A DNA stretch of 64,000 nucleotides from the NCBI GenBank assembly GCA_963662155.1, contig OY759266.1, forward strand, positions 90,001 through 154,000. The letters are read 5' to 3'. The translations under genes and the position numbers were made by a program. This stretch comes from Lamellibrachia columna. Its lineage: Eukaryota; Annelida; Polychaeta; Sabellida; Siboglinidae. Positions 51,232-58,877 of the stretch are shown here, one piece after another (position 1 is the first letter of the stretch; the number at the start of each line of letters is the position of its first letter). The notes under the pieces were generated by a model. That model was not told the DNA's origin. It made no database searches and worked only from the letters and a program-made list of their open reading frames with translations.

Positions 51232-51428
51232 TGTCCACGGTTTGTGGTTTTACAAAATATTTATTTATGTTTAGGTTTTACTTGCACGGTCTCACTAACG
51301 GTGCCGTCCTGCTCGGTATGGTCTTCATGTCCGTTGCCTATTTGCGTCTGCGCAAGACGGACTCCTTCGATGGAGACGGACGGACTCCAAATAACGCGAC
51401 TACAACCGAAGGGCAGCCGATGATTTAA
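35735..51428 (+). CDS. SLCO: Solute carrier organic anion transporter family protein (SLCO/OATP), 12 coding exons
   Basis: Predicted 12-TM plasma-membrane transporter for amphipathic organic anions (OATP family; substrates of this member unknown). Exons: 35735(acceptor 35685)-36029, 36354-36737, 37417-37503, 37930-38109, 38975-39070, 39258-39422, 41296-41485, 42830-42968, 43832-43998, 46950-47014, 47521-47644, 51275-51428. All introns are GT-AG, phases match at every junction, and the sum is 2,046 bases, i.e. 681 residues, within the usual OATP length. Hallmarks: KVHRPR (exon 2), DDRQWLGAWWLG (about 262-273), FLPKYLE (exon 6), a Kazal-type extracellular domain (about 474-538) with CAPDFGPVCGSD and YSNCSC, and IPGPMLYGRLID before TM12. 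The start ATG is the first in-frame one after the splice acceptor; an earlier coding exon cannot be excluded. The subfamily is not resolved. Confidence 0.93.
36354..36737 (+). CDS. SLCO: SLCO exon 2
   Basis: Acceptor TTTCATAAG (weak pyrimidine tract), donor GTGAGT at 36738. It encodes GHKVHRPRVCAIGG (conserved intracellular loop), TM3, a cysteine-containing extracellular loop with an NVT sequon, TM4 (FLSQNLLGAGFSPF) and AITYLDDNADP. It ends in phase 1. Confidence 0.92.
37046..37268 (-). mobile_element. CR1 3'-end fragment inside SLCO intron 2
   Basis: On the - strand a 3' terminal CR1 piece with GCCAATGGCTTCC and a CTTGTTAAATCTTG terminal repeat, matching the ends of other copies in the window. 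Only about 220 bp; non-coding. Confidence 0.8.
37417..37503 (+). CDS. SLCO: SLCO exon 3
   Basis: Acceptor CTTCGTTTCAG, donor GTAAGT at 37504. It encodes VFLSVISLGPMMGFLLGAL and TYVDLS, the LGPxxGFxLG motif of OATP TM5. In phase 1, out phase 1. Confidence 0.93.
37930..38109 (+). CDS. SLCO: SLCO exon 4 with the OATP superfamily signature
   Basis: Acceptor CACTACACAG, donor GTGACG at 38110 (the weakest donor of the gene). It encodes PDDRQWLGAWWLG, which matches the OATP signature D-x-R-W-(I/V)-G-A-W-W-x-G-(F/L)-L apart from an inserted Q, then TM6 and FPRNL. In phase 1, out phase 1. Confidence 0.92.
38480..38895. repeat. 49-bp tandem repeat in SLCO intron 4, about 8 copies
   Basis: Unit with AATGGGAAGTATACTGCGCT, CTAATAATCTTCGAGTTATG and TGGCCTAC. 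A single diverged copy at about 38300-38345 may be the seed. Confidence 0.93.
38975..39070 (+). CDS. SLCO: SLCO exon 5
   Basis: Acceptor GTCTCTTCAG, donor GTAAGT at 39071. It encodes a basic intracellular loop segment (LHTRAGKMRPMLQRRLSEFS) between TM6 and TM7. Low conservation is expected here; the support is matching phase 1 on both sides and good splice sites. Confidence 0.8.
39258..39422 (+). CDS. SLCO: SLCO exon 6
   Basis: Acceptor GGCTGTTTCACAG, donor GTAAGT at 39423. It encodes TM7 and the GLLPFLPKYLEIQF motif typical of OATPs. In phase 1, out phase 1. Confidence 0.92.
39735..40170. repeat. 16-bp tandem repeat in SLCO intron 6, about 27 copies
   Basis: Unit GTGAGCTACGCTATAC with CCGT and GCCATAC variants. 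Each unit begins with a donor-like GTGAG. Confidence 0.95.
40171..40449. other. Unique intronic sequence (intron 6)
   Basis: No feature recognised. Confidence 0.4.
40450..41010 (-). mobile_element. SINE copy 3 in SLCO intron 6, with internal tandem expansion
   Basis: On the - strand the SINE body is present (GAACGAATGGTCTTCGC, AATGAACAGGTCTGCC, tail GTATAAGAA), as in the full copies. The tRNA-like head is degenerate. The segment between AACAGGTCTGCC and GTGTAAA has been multiplied (40505-40790). Confidence 0.8.
40505..40790. repeat. About 29-bp tandem repeat expanded from within the SINE, about 9 copies
   Basis: Unit GCAGACCTGTTCCTTTACAC plus TTCACCCCTG. The last copy runs into the ordinary SINE sequence GCAGACCTGTTCATTCC. 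Confidence 0.9.
40957..41066. repeat. 54-bp direct duplication
   Basis: Two adjacent copies of a segment beginning TGATTCAACTACGGGTTATC and ending ACGTCTATGAATA. The first copy is part of the degenerate SINE head. Confidence 0.9.
41118..41163. other. Perfect 17-bp inverted repeat (hairpin) in intron 6
   Basis: ACACTGGCACGCACACA at 41118-41134 pairs fully with TGTGTGCGTGCCAGTGT at 41147-41163 across a 12-base loop. Confidence 0.85.
41296..41485 (+). CDS. SLCO: SLCO exon 7
   Basis: Acceptor CATTTCCTTCCAG, donor GTAAGG at 41486. It encodes TM8-TM9 (AFANAAGTFSGGLLAAEREL) and ends LLAGTLHDG in phase 2. The next in-frame codon after the junction is TAA (41487-41489), so failure to splice here stops translation. 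The final 25 or so bases of the exon plus the donor are the first unit of the tandem array that fills the intron. Confidence 0.92.
41462..42740. repeat. 35-bp tandem array built from the exon 7/intron 7 boundary, about 36 copies
   Basis: The unit contains GTTGGTAGGAACACTGCACG then ACGGGTAAGGACGAT (or GGGTACAGGCGAT). The exon end GTTGGCAGGGACATTGCACG followed by ACGGGTAAGG is the first member. About fifteen units keep GTAAG. Three (GT at 41976, 42256 and 42299) read CAG|GTAAGG, closer to the donor consensus than the genuine site CGG|GTAAGG. The - strand is open for 448 codons across this array, which I treat as an artefact. Confidence 0.93.
42830..42968 (+). CDS. SLCO: SLCO exon 8 (first part of the Kazal-type loop)
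   Basis: Acceptor TTTTCGTTCCAG; donor taken as CAG|GTCGGT at 42969. It encodes NATGVCNANCACAPDF, GPVCGSDKVTYLSACYAGC, the cysteine-rich Kazal-like domain of the large extracellular loop between TM9 and TM10. In phase 2, out phase 0. A downstream GTAGAA (42981) is an alternative donor but would not keep the frame. Confidence 0.92.
43255..43800. repeat. About 33-36 bp degenerate tandem repeat in SLCO intron 8
   Basis: Copies of CACAATACGACTGAGAAACC and GTACTTGTCTTAT with variable length. Adjoins the exon 9 acceptor. Confidence 0.85.
43832..43998 (+). CDS. SLCO: SLCO exon 9 (YSNCSC motif, end of Kazal loop, TM10)
   Basis: Acceptor region TCCTAGCAG gives two candidate exon starts, 43829 and 43832, that differ by one Gln codon. 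Donor at 43999 (CG|GTACGA). It encodes KYSNCSCIG, GWCSSECSTLVPY and TM10. The NCS tripeptide is also an N-glycosylation sequon. Out phase 2. Confidence 0.92.
44225..46935. repeat. 29-bp minisatellite in SLCO intron 9, about 93 copies
   Basis: Unit CATTCAATAATACATGTCGT plus CATACATAG. Very homogeneous, with a few recurrent variants (CATACACAG, ACATTTCGT, CGTTATAC). The array ends about 15 bp before the exon 10 acceptor. Confidence 0.97.
46950..47014 (+). CDS. SLCO: SLCO exon 10
   Basis: Acceptor CTTCTATTTCAG, donor GTAAGC at 47015. Short exon encoding CVDQEKKSLSLGIANVLTSLL, which matches the R-x-V...KS-x-ALG region before TM11. In phase 2, out phase 1. Confidence 0.88.
47015..47520 (+). other. 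SLCO intron 10
   Basis: Unique apart from an imperfect 60-bp duplication at about 47290-47375 (CCCGTTAGAG, GATCGGCC) and a short CCCTAACCCTAA stretch at about 47460 near the acceptor. Confidence 0.6.
47521..47644 (+). CDS. SLCO: SLCO exon 11
   Basis: Acceptor GTTTGTTCGCAG, donor GTCTGT at 47645. It encodes SIPGPMLYGRLIDETC and a cysteine-rich final extracellular loop ending GTCLVYDNAAFR, matching the OATP IPxPIxYGxxID...CxxYD region. In phase 1, out phase 2. Confidence 0.92.
47805..51065. repeat. 50-bp minisatellite in SLCO intron 11, about 65 copies
   Basis: Unit with TAGGACCAGGGGTTAGACAG, CACCGGGGAGAAGCTAGGAT and CGGGGGTAGT. Blocks of about ten units recur (e.g. 49141-49500 resembles 49641-50000). 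Confidence 0.97.
51178..51230. repeat. (GCAC)n microsatellite in intron 11
   Basis: About 12 perfect ACGC units just upstream of exon 12. Confidence 0.95.
51275..51428 (+). CDS. SLCO: SLCO exon 12 (TM12 and C-terminus)
   Basis: Acceptor TTATGTTTAG. It encodes FYLHGLTNGAVLLGMVFMSV (TM12) and a short hydrophilic tail ending at TAA 51426-51428. Confidence 0.92.
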
Positions 51429-51662
51429 GTAGTAGATCCACTAAACGGATTATATAAGTGGGAGGCAGCTGCTCAGTCTACGGAAGCTTGTTCACTGTGT
51501 AAAGTGTGAATGTGACTGAAGAATTACGCGAGACGGTGTATATTGCTGAGCAGTTTCGGAGATGCTACAACGGACTTACATTATTGCCGCAATAGGCAAC
51601 TACTTGCAACAATTGCGTAGTGAGCATAGTCAATATTAATATATGTGTGGAAACATATGACC

Positions 51663-51668
51663 AATAAA
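51663..51668 (+). terminator. Polyadenylation signal AATAAA of the SLCO gene
   Basis: AATAAA 235 bp after the stop codon, followed by GT-rich DNA (GTCAG...). Plausible 3' end of the transcript; 51429-51663 is then the 3' UTR. Confidence 0.6.
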
Positions 51669-51802
51669 TGTCAGTAGACCCTAACTAGACAAAATGCCTA
51701 TTCCTTCAAAAACAGCGCATTTTAAAATTCATTTTCGTGGGTCGACGTCTGAAAGGACACTTTCAGTCGGCAAAATGGCACAATTATACTAATAATTCAG
51801 AG

Positions 51803-52303
51803 AGATATTAGAACATAGCGCACAAGCAAACTATGTGGAGGGTTTATAGGCTACCGAAAATGATGATTACACAAATTACAAAGGGCTCGACTGAAATTAT
51901 AGACTGAAACATATGAGCAAATATTAGAACGTATAATAAAAAATGACAGCACGAGTTTGTATGCATATGTCAGGAGTACAAAAAGCGTACGAGACAAGGC
52001 TGGACCACTAGAAGACAGTGCTGGAAATATAACATCACAGGTTTTTTCATGGCCTAAATGGGTACTTCAGTTCAGTGTTTACCAGAGAGGATATTAGTTC
52101 ATTATCAGTTCCAGATACTAAATTTCAGGATACTAAACAAGACTATTTAGGGCAGTTAATTGTAACTCCAGAAATGGTAGCTAAGAAAATAAAGGCATCA
52201 AGCTGGAATTGATGGAATTCCACCAAAACTACTAATGGAAACAGTATGAAAATTAGTATACCACTTGCAAGAGTGTTCAACTTGTCATTAAAGGAGGGGG
52301 TAG
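51803..52303 (+). mobile_element. CR1-type LINE fragment (linker to start of RT)
   Basis: + strand remnant corresponding to the LWRVYR...YEQKL...FYAYVRSK...GPLEDSAGN linker and the early RT of the copy at 56655-57840. It is multiply frameshifted and lacks both ends. Confidence 0.8.
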
Positions 52304-52399
52304 TTACGCAGTCTTTGATACACCGAAGAAGCTGAGTTCTTACACGATAGACTGAGTATTGCCAAGAGCTCTACAATTATGAACTGAAACCAGATACCT

Positions 52400-52970
52400 G
52401 CATAATGAAAAGCAAAACCAGCAGTGTTGATGAAACAGAAAGTGCAAGTGATGAGAGAAGAAGTAGGGGAGCCATTGCACACACTAAAAGGAGGGAAATC
52501 ACTCGGCCCCGACAACATCCCAGCAGAGCTGCTCAAACGCGGCGGCCCTGAAATGATAAAGGTCCCCGCTACACTATGCCAGAGAATCTGGAAACAAAGG
52601 AATGACCCTAATAATGGACTCAATCCATGATCATGCCACTCCCAAGCAAGATCATGCTACGAGTCATCTTGAACAGACTCAAAGGAAAATCAGAAGAAAT
52701 ATTGGCCGAAGAACAGGCAGGATTTAAGGGCGGGAGAACAGATCGTCAATGTAAGATTGATCATAGAAAAACACCTGCTTCACCAAAAAGACCTGATCCA
52801 CAATTTCATTGACTTCAAGAAGGCGTTTGACCGTATCTGGCACGAAGGCTTGTGGCAAGTCATGAGAAACTACAACTTCCACAAAGATCTGATACAAGTC
52901 ACACAGCCACTGTAAGTCAACTCAAGCAGTGCTGTCCTTCTAAATAACCAACTTGAAGAACTTTTCAGAA
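52400..52970 (+). mobile_element. Second LINE family (LINE-B), RT N-terminal fragment
   Basis: + strand pieces read GGKSLGPDNIPAELLKRGGP, KIMLRVILNRLKGKSEEILA, EEQAGFKGGRTD and, frameshifted, FIDFKKAFDRIWHEGLWQVM. These are non-LTR RT motifs from a family different from CR1; clade not assigned. The same family supplies the 57845-58392 fragment. Confidence 0.8.
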
Positions 52971-52972
52971 CA

Positions 52973-54530
52973 AGATTTAACAAGATTTAACAAGATTTGC
53001 CATCCAAGCCAAAGGCCCAGATGGCAAGTGGACAAGGAAGCCATTGGCTTATCGAGAGTCCAACAATGTTCATCTACTTATAACCCGCCCTCCTGAGATA
53101 TGTGTCAACCTTGTTTTTAAACATATTCACGCTGCTAGCAGTTACTCAATCTGTAGACAATTTGTTCCATTCATTGATTGTCCTCTGTGAGAACGAGTGC
53201 TTCCTGATGTCCAATCTACATTGATCCTTTACTAATTTTACCTCATGTCCTCTAGTTCTGCTATCCTTCTTGAGTGAGAAAAACATATTTCTATCAATAT
53301 TTTCATACCCATTCAATATCTTAAAAACTTCAATCTGATTCAACCTCCTTGTCTCTAGAGTTGTTAAACCACATTCGTTCAGGCGTTCTTCATAACTAAG
53401 GTCTCTAAGTTCTGGAATCATTTTAGTTGCTCTCCTTTGTATGCGTTCAAGCGTATCTATATCCTTCTTACGATATGGTATCCATGCTTGTATACAGTAT
53501 TCTAAATGAGGTCTAACTATTGCTTTATAAAGAGGTATAATTAACTTTTTCCCTTTTATGTTATGTTTCTTCTAATCAATCCAAGAATTTGATTACCCTT
53601 TGAAGCTGCAATACCACACTGCTCTGAAACTTTCATATCAGCGCTTATTGTAACTCCTAAGTCCTTTTCTTTTACAGTAGTACCCAGAACAGTATCTTCC
53701 ATTTTATAGTTTACATTCAAGTTCCCATGCCCTGTATGTAGGCATTTACATTTCTCAGACCATTTCACTAATCTGTCTAGATCGTTTTGTAAATGTTGTT
53801 TATCACCATCAGTATTAACCTTTCTAAACAGTTTTGTGTCATTCGCAAATTTCAGTACGTTACTTGTTATACTGTCATCCAAGTCATTGATATATATTAA
53901 GAATAATATAGGTCCTAATACTGATCCTTGAGGTACCCTACTCAAAACCGATTTCCAATTTGAAACTTCTCCATCTACTACAACACGTTGTCTTCTGTCA
54001 GTCAGCCATTGTTCTATCCAGTCAGTTATGCTATCCCCGATACCATGGGCTTTTAATTTAAGTAGTAATCTTTGATGTGGCACTTTGTCAAAAGCTTTCT
54101 GAAAATCTAAGTAGATAATATCTACTGGCGATCCCACGTCTATCCACTTAGTGATTTCTTCCAAAAAACATAACGTATTTGTTAAGCATGACCTCGCTTT
54201 AAGGAATCCATGTTGAGATGAATTTGATAATTTATGCTTAACGAGGAAGTCCACCATACGGTCTTTAATTAACCTTTCTAATAATTTACAAATCACTGAC
54301 GTTAAACTCACTGGTCTGTAATTTTCTTACTTATTTATCGAACCCTTTTTAAATAATGGTATGATGTTTGCTTCTTTCCATTCAAACGGAACAACTCCCT
54401 CTTTTAATGACAAGTTGAATACTCTTGCAAGTGGTATTCTGATTTGTTCTACTGTTTCCATTAGTAATTTTGGAGGAATCCCATCCACTCCCGGTGATTT
54501 GTTATCCTTCATTGCCTTTATTTTTATGAA
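52973..54530 (-). mobile_element. CR1-type LINE, RT domain to 3' end, 5'-truncated
   Basis: On the - strand: KSPGVDGIPPKLLMETVEQ (54512 on), SSQHGFLKARSCLTNTLCFL, YLDFQKAFDKVPHQRLLLKL, RVPQGSVLGPILF, NDTKLFRKV (FADD has become FAND) and the C-terminal IPELRDLSYEERL region, then the CR1 tail. The end is three AAATCTTGTT units (52973-53000 on the + strand). Frameshifts near 54320 and 53560-53420 break it. Confidence 0.9.
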
Positions 54531-54540
54531 ATTACACTGA

Positions 54541-56655
54541 AAAGTGAAGCAGATAGTGTGGAAGCAATTTGGTGTAACATAGTTACCAGAAACTCAACAT
54601 TAACAATAGGAGTAGTTTATCGTAGTCCTAACATAGGACAAGAGGAAGATGTAAAATTACAAAAGGCGATAAGGGAGGTGAACAAGGGAGAATGTGTTAT
54701 AATGGGTGATTTTAACCATGGCCATATACAATGGGAATCATTAGAGAGTGCTGGAGGTGACGACCATCAGTTTCTACTTCTAACACAGGATTGTTTCCTT
54801 ACTCAACATGTCTTGGAACCAACCAGAGGTGGGAATGTGCTAGATTTAATTTTGTCTTCTCAAAATGAATTAGTTGACAATGTTAAAGTACACGAACCTT
54901 TGGGTTCAAGTGATCATAACCAAATCCATTTTAATATAAAAGTAAAAACAGGGAATACATATAAAAAACAATGGAGGAGGAATTTCAACAAAGGCAAATA
55001 TAAAGTGATGAGAACATATCTAGCAAATATAGATTGGAATAACTTGCTGAAGAACAAGACAGCAACAGAATGCTGGACTTGTTTAAAATATGAGATTGAG
55101 GGCATTATTGAGAAATTTATTCCATTAAGAAAACAAGGGAAAAGATCCAGGAAAAAACACCTGTCAAAAGAAGCTATTAGAAAAATTGCTCACAAACAGA
55201 TGCTGTGGAGGGTCTATAAACACACTGGAAATGTAGAAGACTACACAAACTACAAAGAGCACTTAACCTAGCTACAACTGAAATTAGAATATCTAAAAGA
55301 ATCTTTGAAAAAAAATTGGCAGGTAATATAAATAATGACAGCAAGAATTGTTATGCTTATGTAAGGAGTAAACAGAAAGTTCGAGATAAGATCGGACCAC
55401 TTAATAAATACATCTCAACATGGATTCCTAAAAGCAAGGTCATGTCTAACCAATCTCCTATGTTTTTTAGAAGAAATTACAAACTGGGTAGATGACGGGT
55501 CACCAGTGGATGTTGTCTACTTATATTTTCTGAAAGCTTTCGATAAAGTGCCACATCAAAGATTGTTACTTAAACTAAAAGCCCATGGTATAGGCAATTA
55601 TGTAATCAACTGGATAGAAAAGTGGCTTACACACAGAAGAAATCTGTTTTGAGTGGGGTACCACAGGGATCAGTGTTAGGCCCTATACTGTTTTTAATAT
55701 ATATAAATGATTTGGAGGATGACATATCTAGCAAAGTACTCAAATTTGCAGATGACACAAAAGTATTTAGAAAGGTTACTAATGATACAGATAAACAAAG
55801 TTTACAGGATGATCTAGAAAAATTAGTTAAATGGTCAGAAAAATGGCAAATGTTATTCAATTTTGGGAAGTGTAAATGTATACACATAGGACATGGAAAT
55901 ATGGACGAGGAATATAAAATGGGGGATGCTGTACTAGGTAGAACCACACAAGAAAAGGATTTAGGAGTAACATTTAATGCTGACATGAAAGTTTCAGAGC
56001 AATGTGGGATTGCTGCTTCGAAAGGAAATCAAATTCTAGGGCTAATTAGGAGAACTATCACGTATAAGGAGAAACATCTAATTGTACCCCTGTACAAAGC
56101 AATAGTTAGACCACATTTGGAATATTGTATTCAAGCATGGAGGCCATATCGTAAAAAAGACATAGATAAGCAAGAAAGAATACAACGAAGAGCAACTAAG
56201 ATGATTCCTGAATTAAGAGACCTTAGTTACGAAAGTCGCTTATTACAATGTGGTTTGACAACACTAGAGACCAGGAGACTAAGAGGAGACCAAATAGAAG
56301 TGTTTAAAATAGTGAACGGTTATGAGGATGTTGATAGGAATATGTTCTTCAAACTTAAAGAAGGCAGTAGAACCAGAGGACACAAAGCAGCATTAGTTAA
56401 GGAGCAGTGTAGGTTGGACATGAGAAAGTACTCTTTCTCACAGAGGGTGATAAATGAATGGAACAAACTGCCAAATGATTGTGTTAATGCTAGTAGTGTG
56501 AATATGTTTAAAAATAGAATTGACAGATATCTGATAAGGGCGGGCTACACATAGATGAGAAAATTGTTGTACTCTCGATAAGCCAATGGCTTCCTTGTCC
56601 ACTTGCCATCTGGAACTTGTTATTCGAGATGGCAATCTTGTTAAATCTTGTTAAA
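54541..56655 (+). mobile_element. CR1-type LINE, endonuclease end plus RT, internally deleted
   Basis: + strand: the C-terminal endonuclease (VIMGDFNHGHIQWESLES ... LEPTRGGNVLDLILSSQ ... LGSSDHNQIHF, with the GDFN and SDH catalytic motifs), a linker, then a jump at about 55400 into the mid-RT. From 55622 to 56554 there is a 310-codon open frame with PQGSVLGPILF, FADDTKVFRKV and the full C-terminus. The 3' terminus is CCATTGGCTT and AAATCTTGTT repeats (about 56630-56655). The deletion removes the first third of the RT. Confidence 0.9.
55622..56554 (+). pseudogene. CR1 reverse transcriptase C-terminal half
   Basis: 310 open codons from just before SGVPQGSVLGPILF to the stop after YLIRAGYT. It keeps the catalytic FADD and the CR1 C-terminal domain (EYCIQAWRPYRKKDI, RIQRRATKMIPELRDL, TLETRRLRGDQIEVFKI). 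The upstream RT motifs are deleted or frameshifted, so it is not a functional polymerase. Confidence 0.88.
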
Positions 56656-57840
56656 TCTTTTCTTAGCTACCAATTCTGGAGTTACAACTAACGGACCTAA
56701 ATAATCAGATTTAGGTTCCTGAAATTTAGCATCAGCAACTGGTAATGAACTAATATCTTCTTTGGTAAACACAGAACTGAAGTAACCATTTAGGTCTTCC
56801 GCCATTAAAAACCCCTGTGATACTATATTTCCAGCACTGTCTTCTAGAGGTCCAACCTTGTCTTGTACGTTTTGTTTACTCCTGACATATGCATAAAAAC
56901 TCTTGCTGTCATGTTTTATGTTACATGCTAGTTTTTGCTCATAGCTTCTTTTAGATTGTCTGATTTCAGTTGTAGCTGCATTAAGTGCCTCTTTGTAATT
57001 TGCATAGTCTTCTTCCTTTCTGGTACGCCTATAAACCCTCCACATAGTTTGTTTTAACACTATTTTTCTAATAGCCTCTTTTAACAAGTGTTTCTTTCTA
57101 CGCCGTTTTCCTTGTTTTTGGAAGGGAACAAATTTATCGATGATACTCTTAATTTCATATTTTAGAATATTCCAACATTCAATTGCGGTCTTATTCATCA
57201 GCATGTTATTCCAATCTATCTTTTCTCATATCTTTGTAGTTACCTTTGTGGAAGTTTCTCTTGTACGCTTTCTTATTTTAACTTTCTGATTTTACATTGA
57301 TGTCAAAATGTATTTGATTATAGTCACTGTTACCCAATGGTTCAAATATTTTTTCATTGTCCACTAATTCTTTTTGTGATGACAAAACTATATCTAATAC
57401 ATTTTCTCCCCTGGTTGGTTCTAGCACGTGCTGAGTAAGAAAGCTATCCTGGATTAAAAATAGAAATTGTTGGTCCTCACTCCCTGTGTTCTCTAGAGAA
57501 TTCCATTGTATGTTTCCATGGTTAAAATCTCCCATTATGATACAATCCCCTTTACTAACTTCCTTTATAGCGTTTTTTATTTTTGTGTTGTCCTCTTCGT
57601 TTATGTTTGGACTTCGGTAAACTAATCCAACAGTTAGTTTTTAATTTCCTGAAACAATGTTGCACCAAACAGCTTCATCGCAATCTGCTTCCCTTTCTAG
57701 TTTTATTTCATAAGCCTGAATAGATTCTTTAACATATAAAATAACTCCCCCGCCCCTTCTTCCTATTCGATCTTTCCTAAACATTACGTATCCTGTCAGT
57801 CCTAATTCAGCATCTGATATATTTGTGTTGGCCCATGATT
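56655..57840 (-). mobile_element. CR1-type LINE, endonuclease and linker part, lacking RT
   Basis: On the - strand from 57840: GLTGYVMFRKDRIGRRGGGV, CDEAVWCNIVSGN, IMGDFNHGNIQWNSLEN, LEPTRGENVLDIVLSSQ, LGNSDYNQIHF (SDH has become SDY), then the linker to AEDLNGYFSSVFTKEDISS. It ends before the RT palm, tail to tail with the 3' repeat of the + strand copy. It carries the most complete CR1 endonuclease in the window, but only its C-terminal half. Confidence 0.87.
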
Positions 57841-57844
57841 CAGT

Positions 57845-58392
57845 TGTAGGTGTTCGCCAGGGGTGCCCGTTCTCGCCTGTTCTCTTCAACATATTCCTCG
57901 AGAACATCATGCAGGAGACCCTCCAAGACTTTAACACCACCATATCTATTGGTGGAAGGTCAATTTGTAATCTTCGTTTTGCGGACGATATTGACCTAAT
58001 GGGAGGCAGCGAGAGTGACCATAAAGCCCTCACTACCTGATTGGAAGAAAAGGCAAGAGCTTATGGGATGGAAGTCAGCTCAGAGAAAACAAGATACTTG
58101 TCAACAGCACCAACCAGAACACCCCCATTAACATCATTCGACACAACATTATTGCAAAAACCATCCTTCAAGGCACCCTGGAGGGCAAGAGAAGGCACCC
58201 TGGAGGGCAAGAGAAGGCACCCTGGAGGGCAAGAGAAGACGGGGCCGCCAGAGAAAAAACTGGCTGGATTATATACAACAATGGACACATCGAGACCTAG
58301 CGACCCTGCTACGTATAGCAGAGGACAGACAACGCTGGCGAGGACTGTGTATGAATGGCACACCTACGACCACCCCGGTCAAGGGGTGAAGT
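57845..58392 (+). mobile_element. LINE-B fragment, RT core plus C-terminus, internally deleted
   Basis: + strand: GVRQGCPFSPVLFNIFLENI, ICNLRFADDIDLMGGSES, YGMEVSSEKT, then a jump to the C-terminal segment (GRQRKNWLDYIQQWTHRDLA and AEDRQRWRGL in another frame). A 22-bp segment with GGCACCCTGGAGGGCAAGAG is present three times at 58169-58234. Confidence 0.82.
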
Positions 58393-58712
58393 GAAGTAGC
58401 GGAGAACTAGCGGTTGGAACGTCGGGATCTCAATCGAGAGAACCCGGGTTCGATCCATTTGCTGCATTTTTGAAGCTTTGGTAATTTAGTTAACTCCTCG
58501 TTGCCACATATCTGTCAGCTGTAAATGAGTACCTGGCTACAGACAGTGGTGGATACGCGAACGAACAGTCTTCGCACAATAATTGCAGCGAGGCTGAAAG
58601 TTTCCCAGAGAAGTCGAGATGGCGTTTGAATGAACAGGTCTGCCACGGGTGAAGTGTAAAGTGCCTTGAACAGTCCTAAGGACTGGATATAAGAACGTAC
58701 TTTTTTATGAAT
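58391..58712 (+). mobile_element. SINE copy 4, near full length, tRNA-derived
   Basis: tRNA-like head with B box GGGTTCGATCC (58446-58456), then ATGAGTACCTGGC, GAACGAACAGTCTTCGC, AATGAACAGGTCTGCCA, GTGTAAAGTGCCTTGAAC, GGACTGGATATAAGAACG. Same family as 6833, 18098 and 40450. Confidence 0.85.
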
Positions 58713-58877
58713 GGAACGAGGCAAACACCACTGTTTAAAAAGGCAAACACCACTGTTTAAAAAGGCTTCGAGAAAATAGTAAGATAATTACAGACCAGTG
58801 AATTTAACATCAGTGATTTGTAAATTATTAGTAAGGTTAATCAAAGACTATAATGGTGGACTTCCTTGTTAGGCAGA

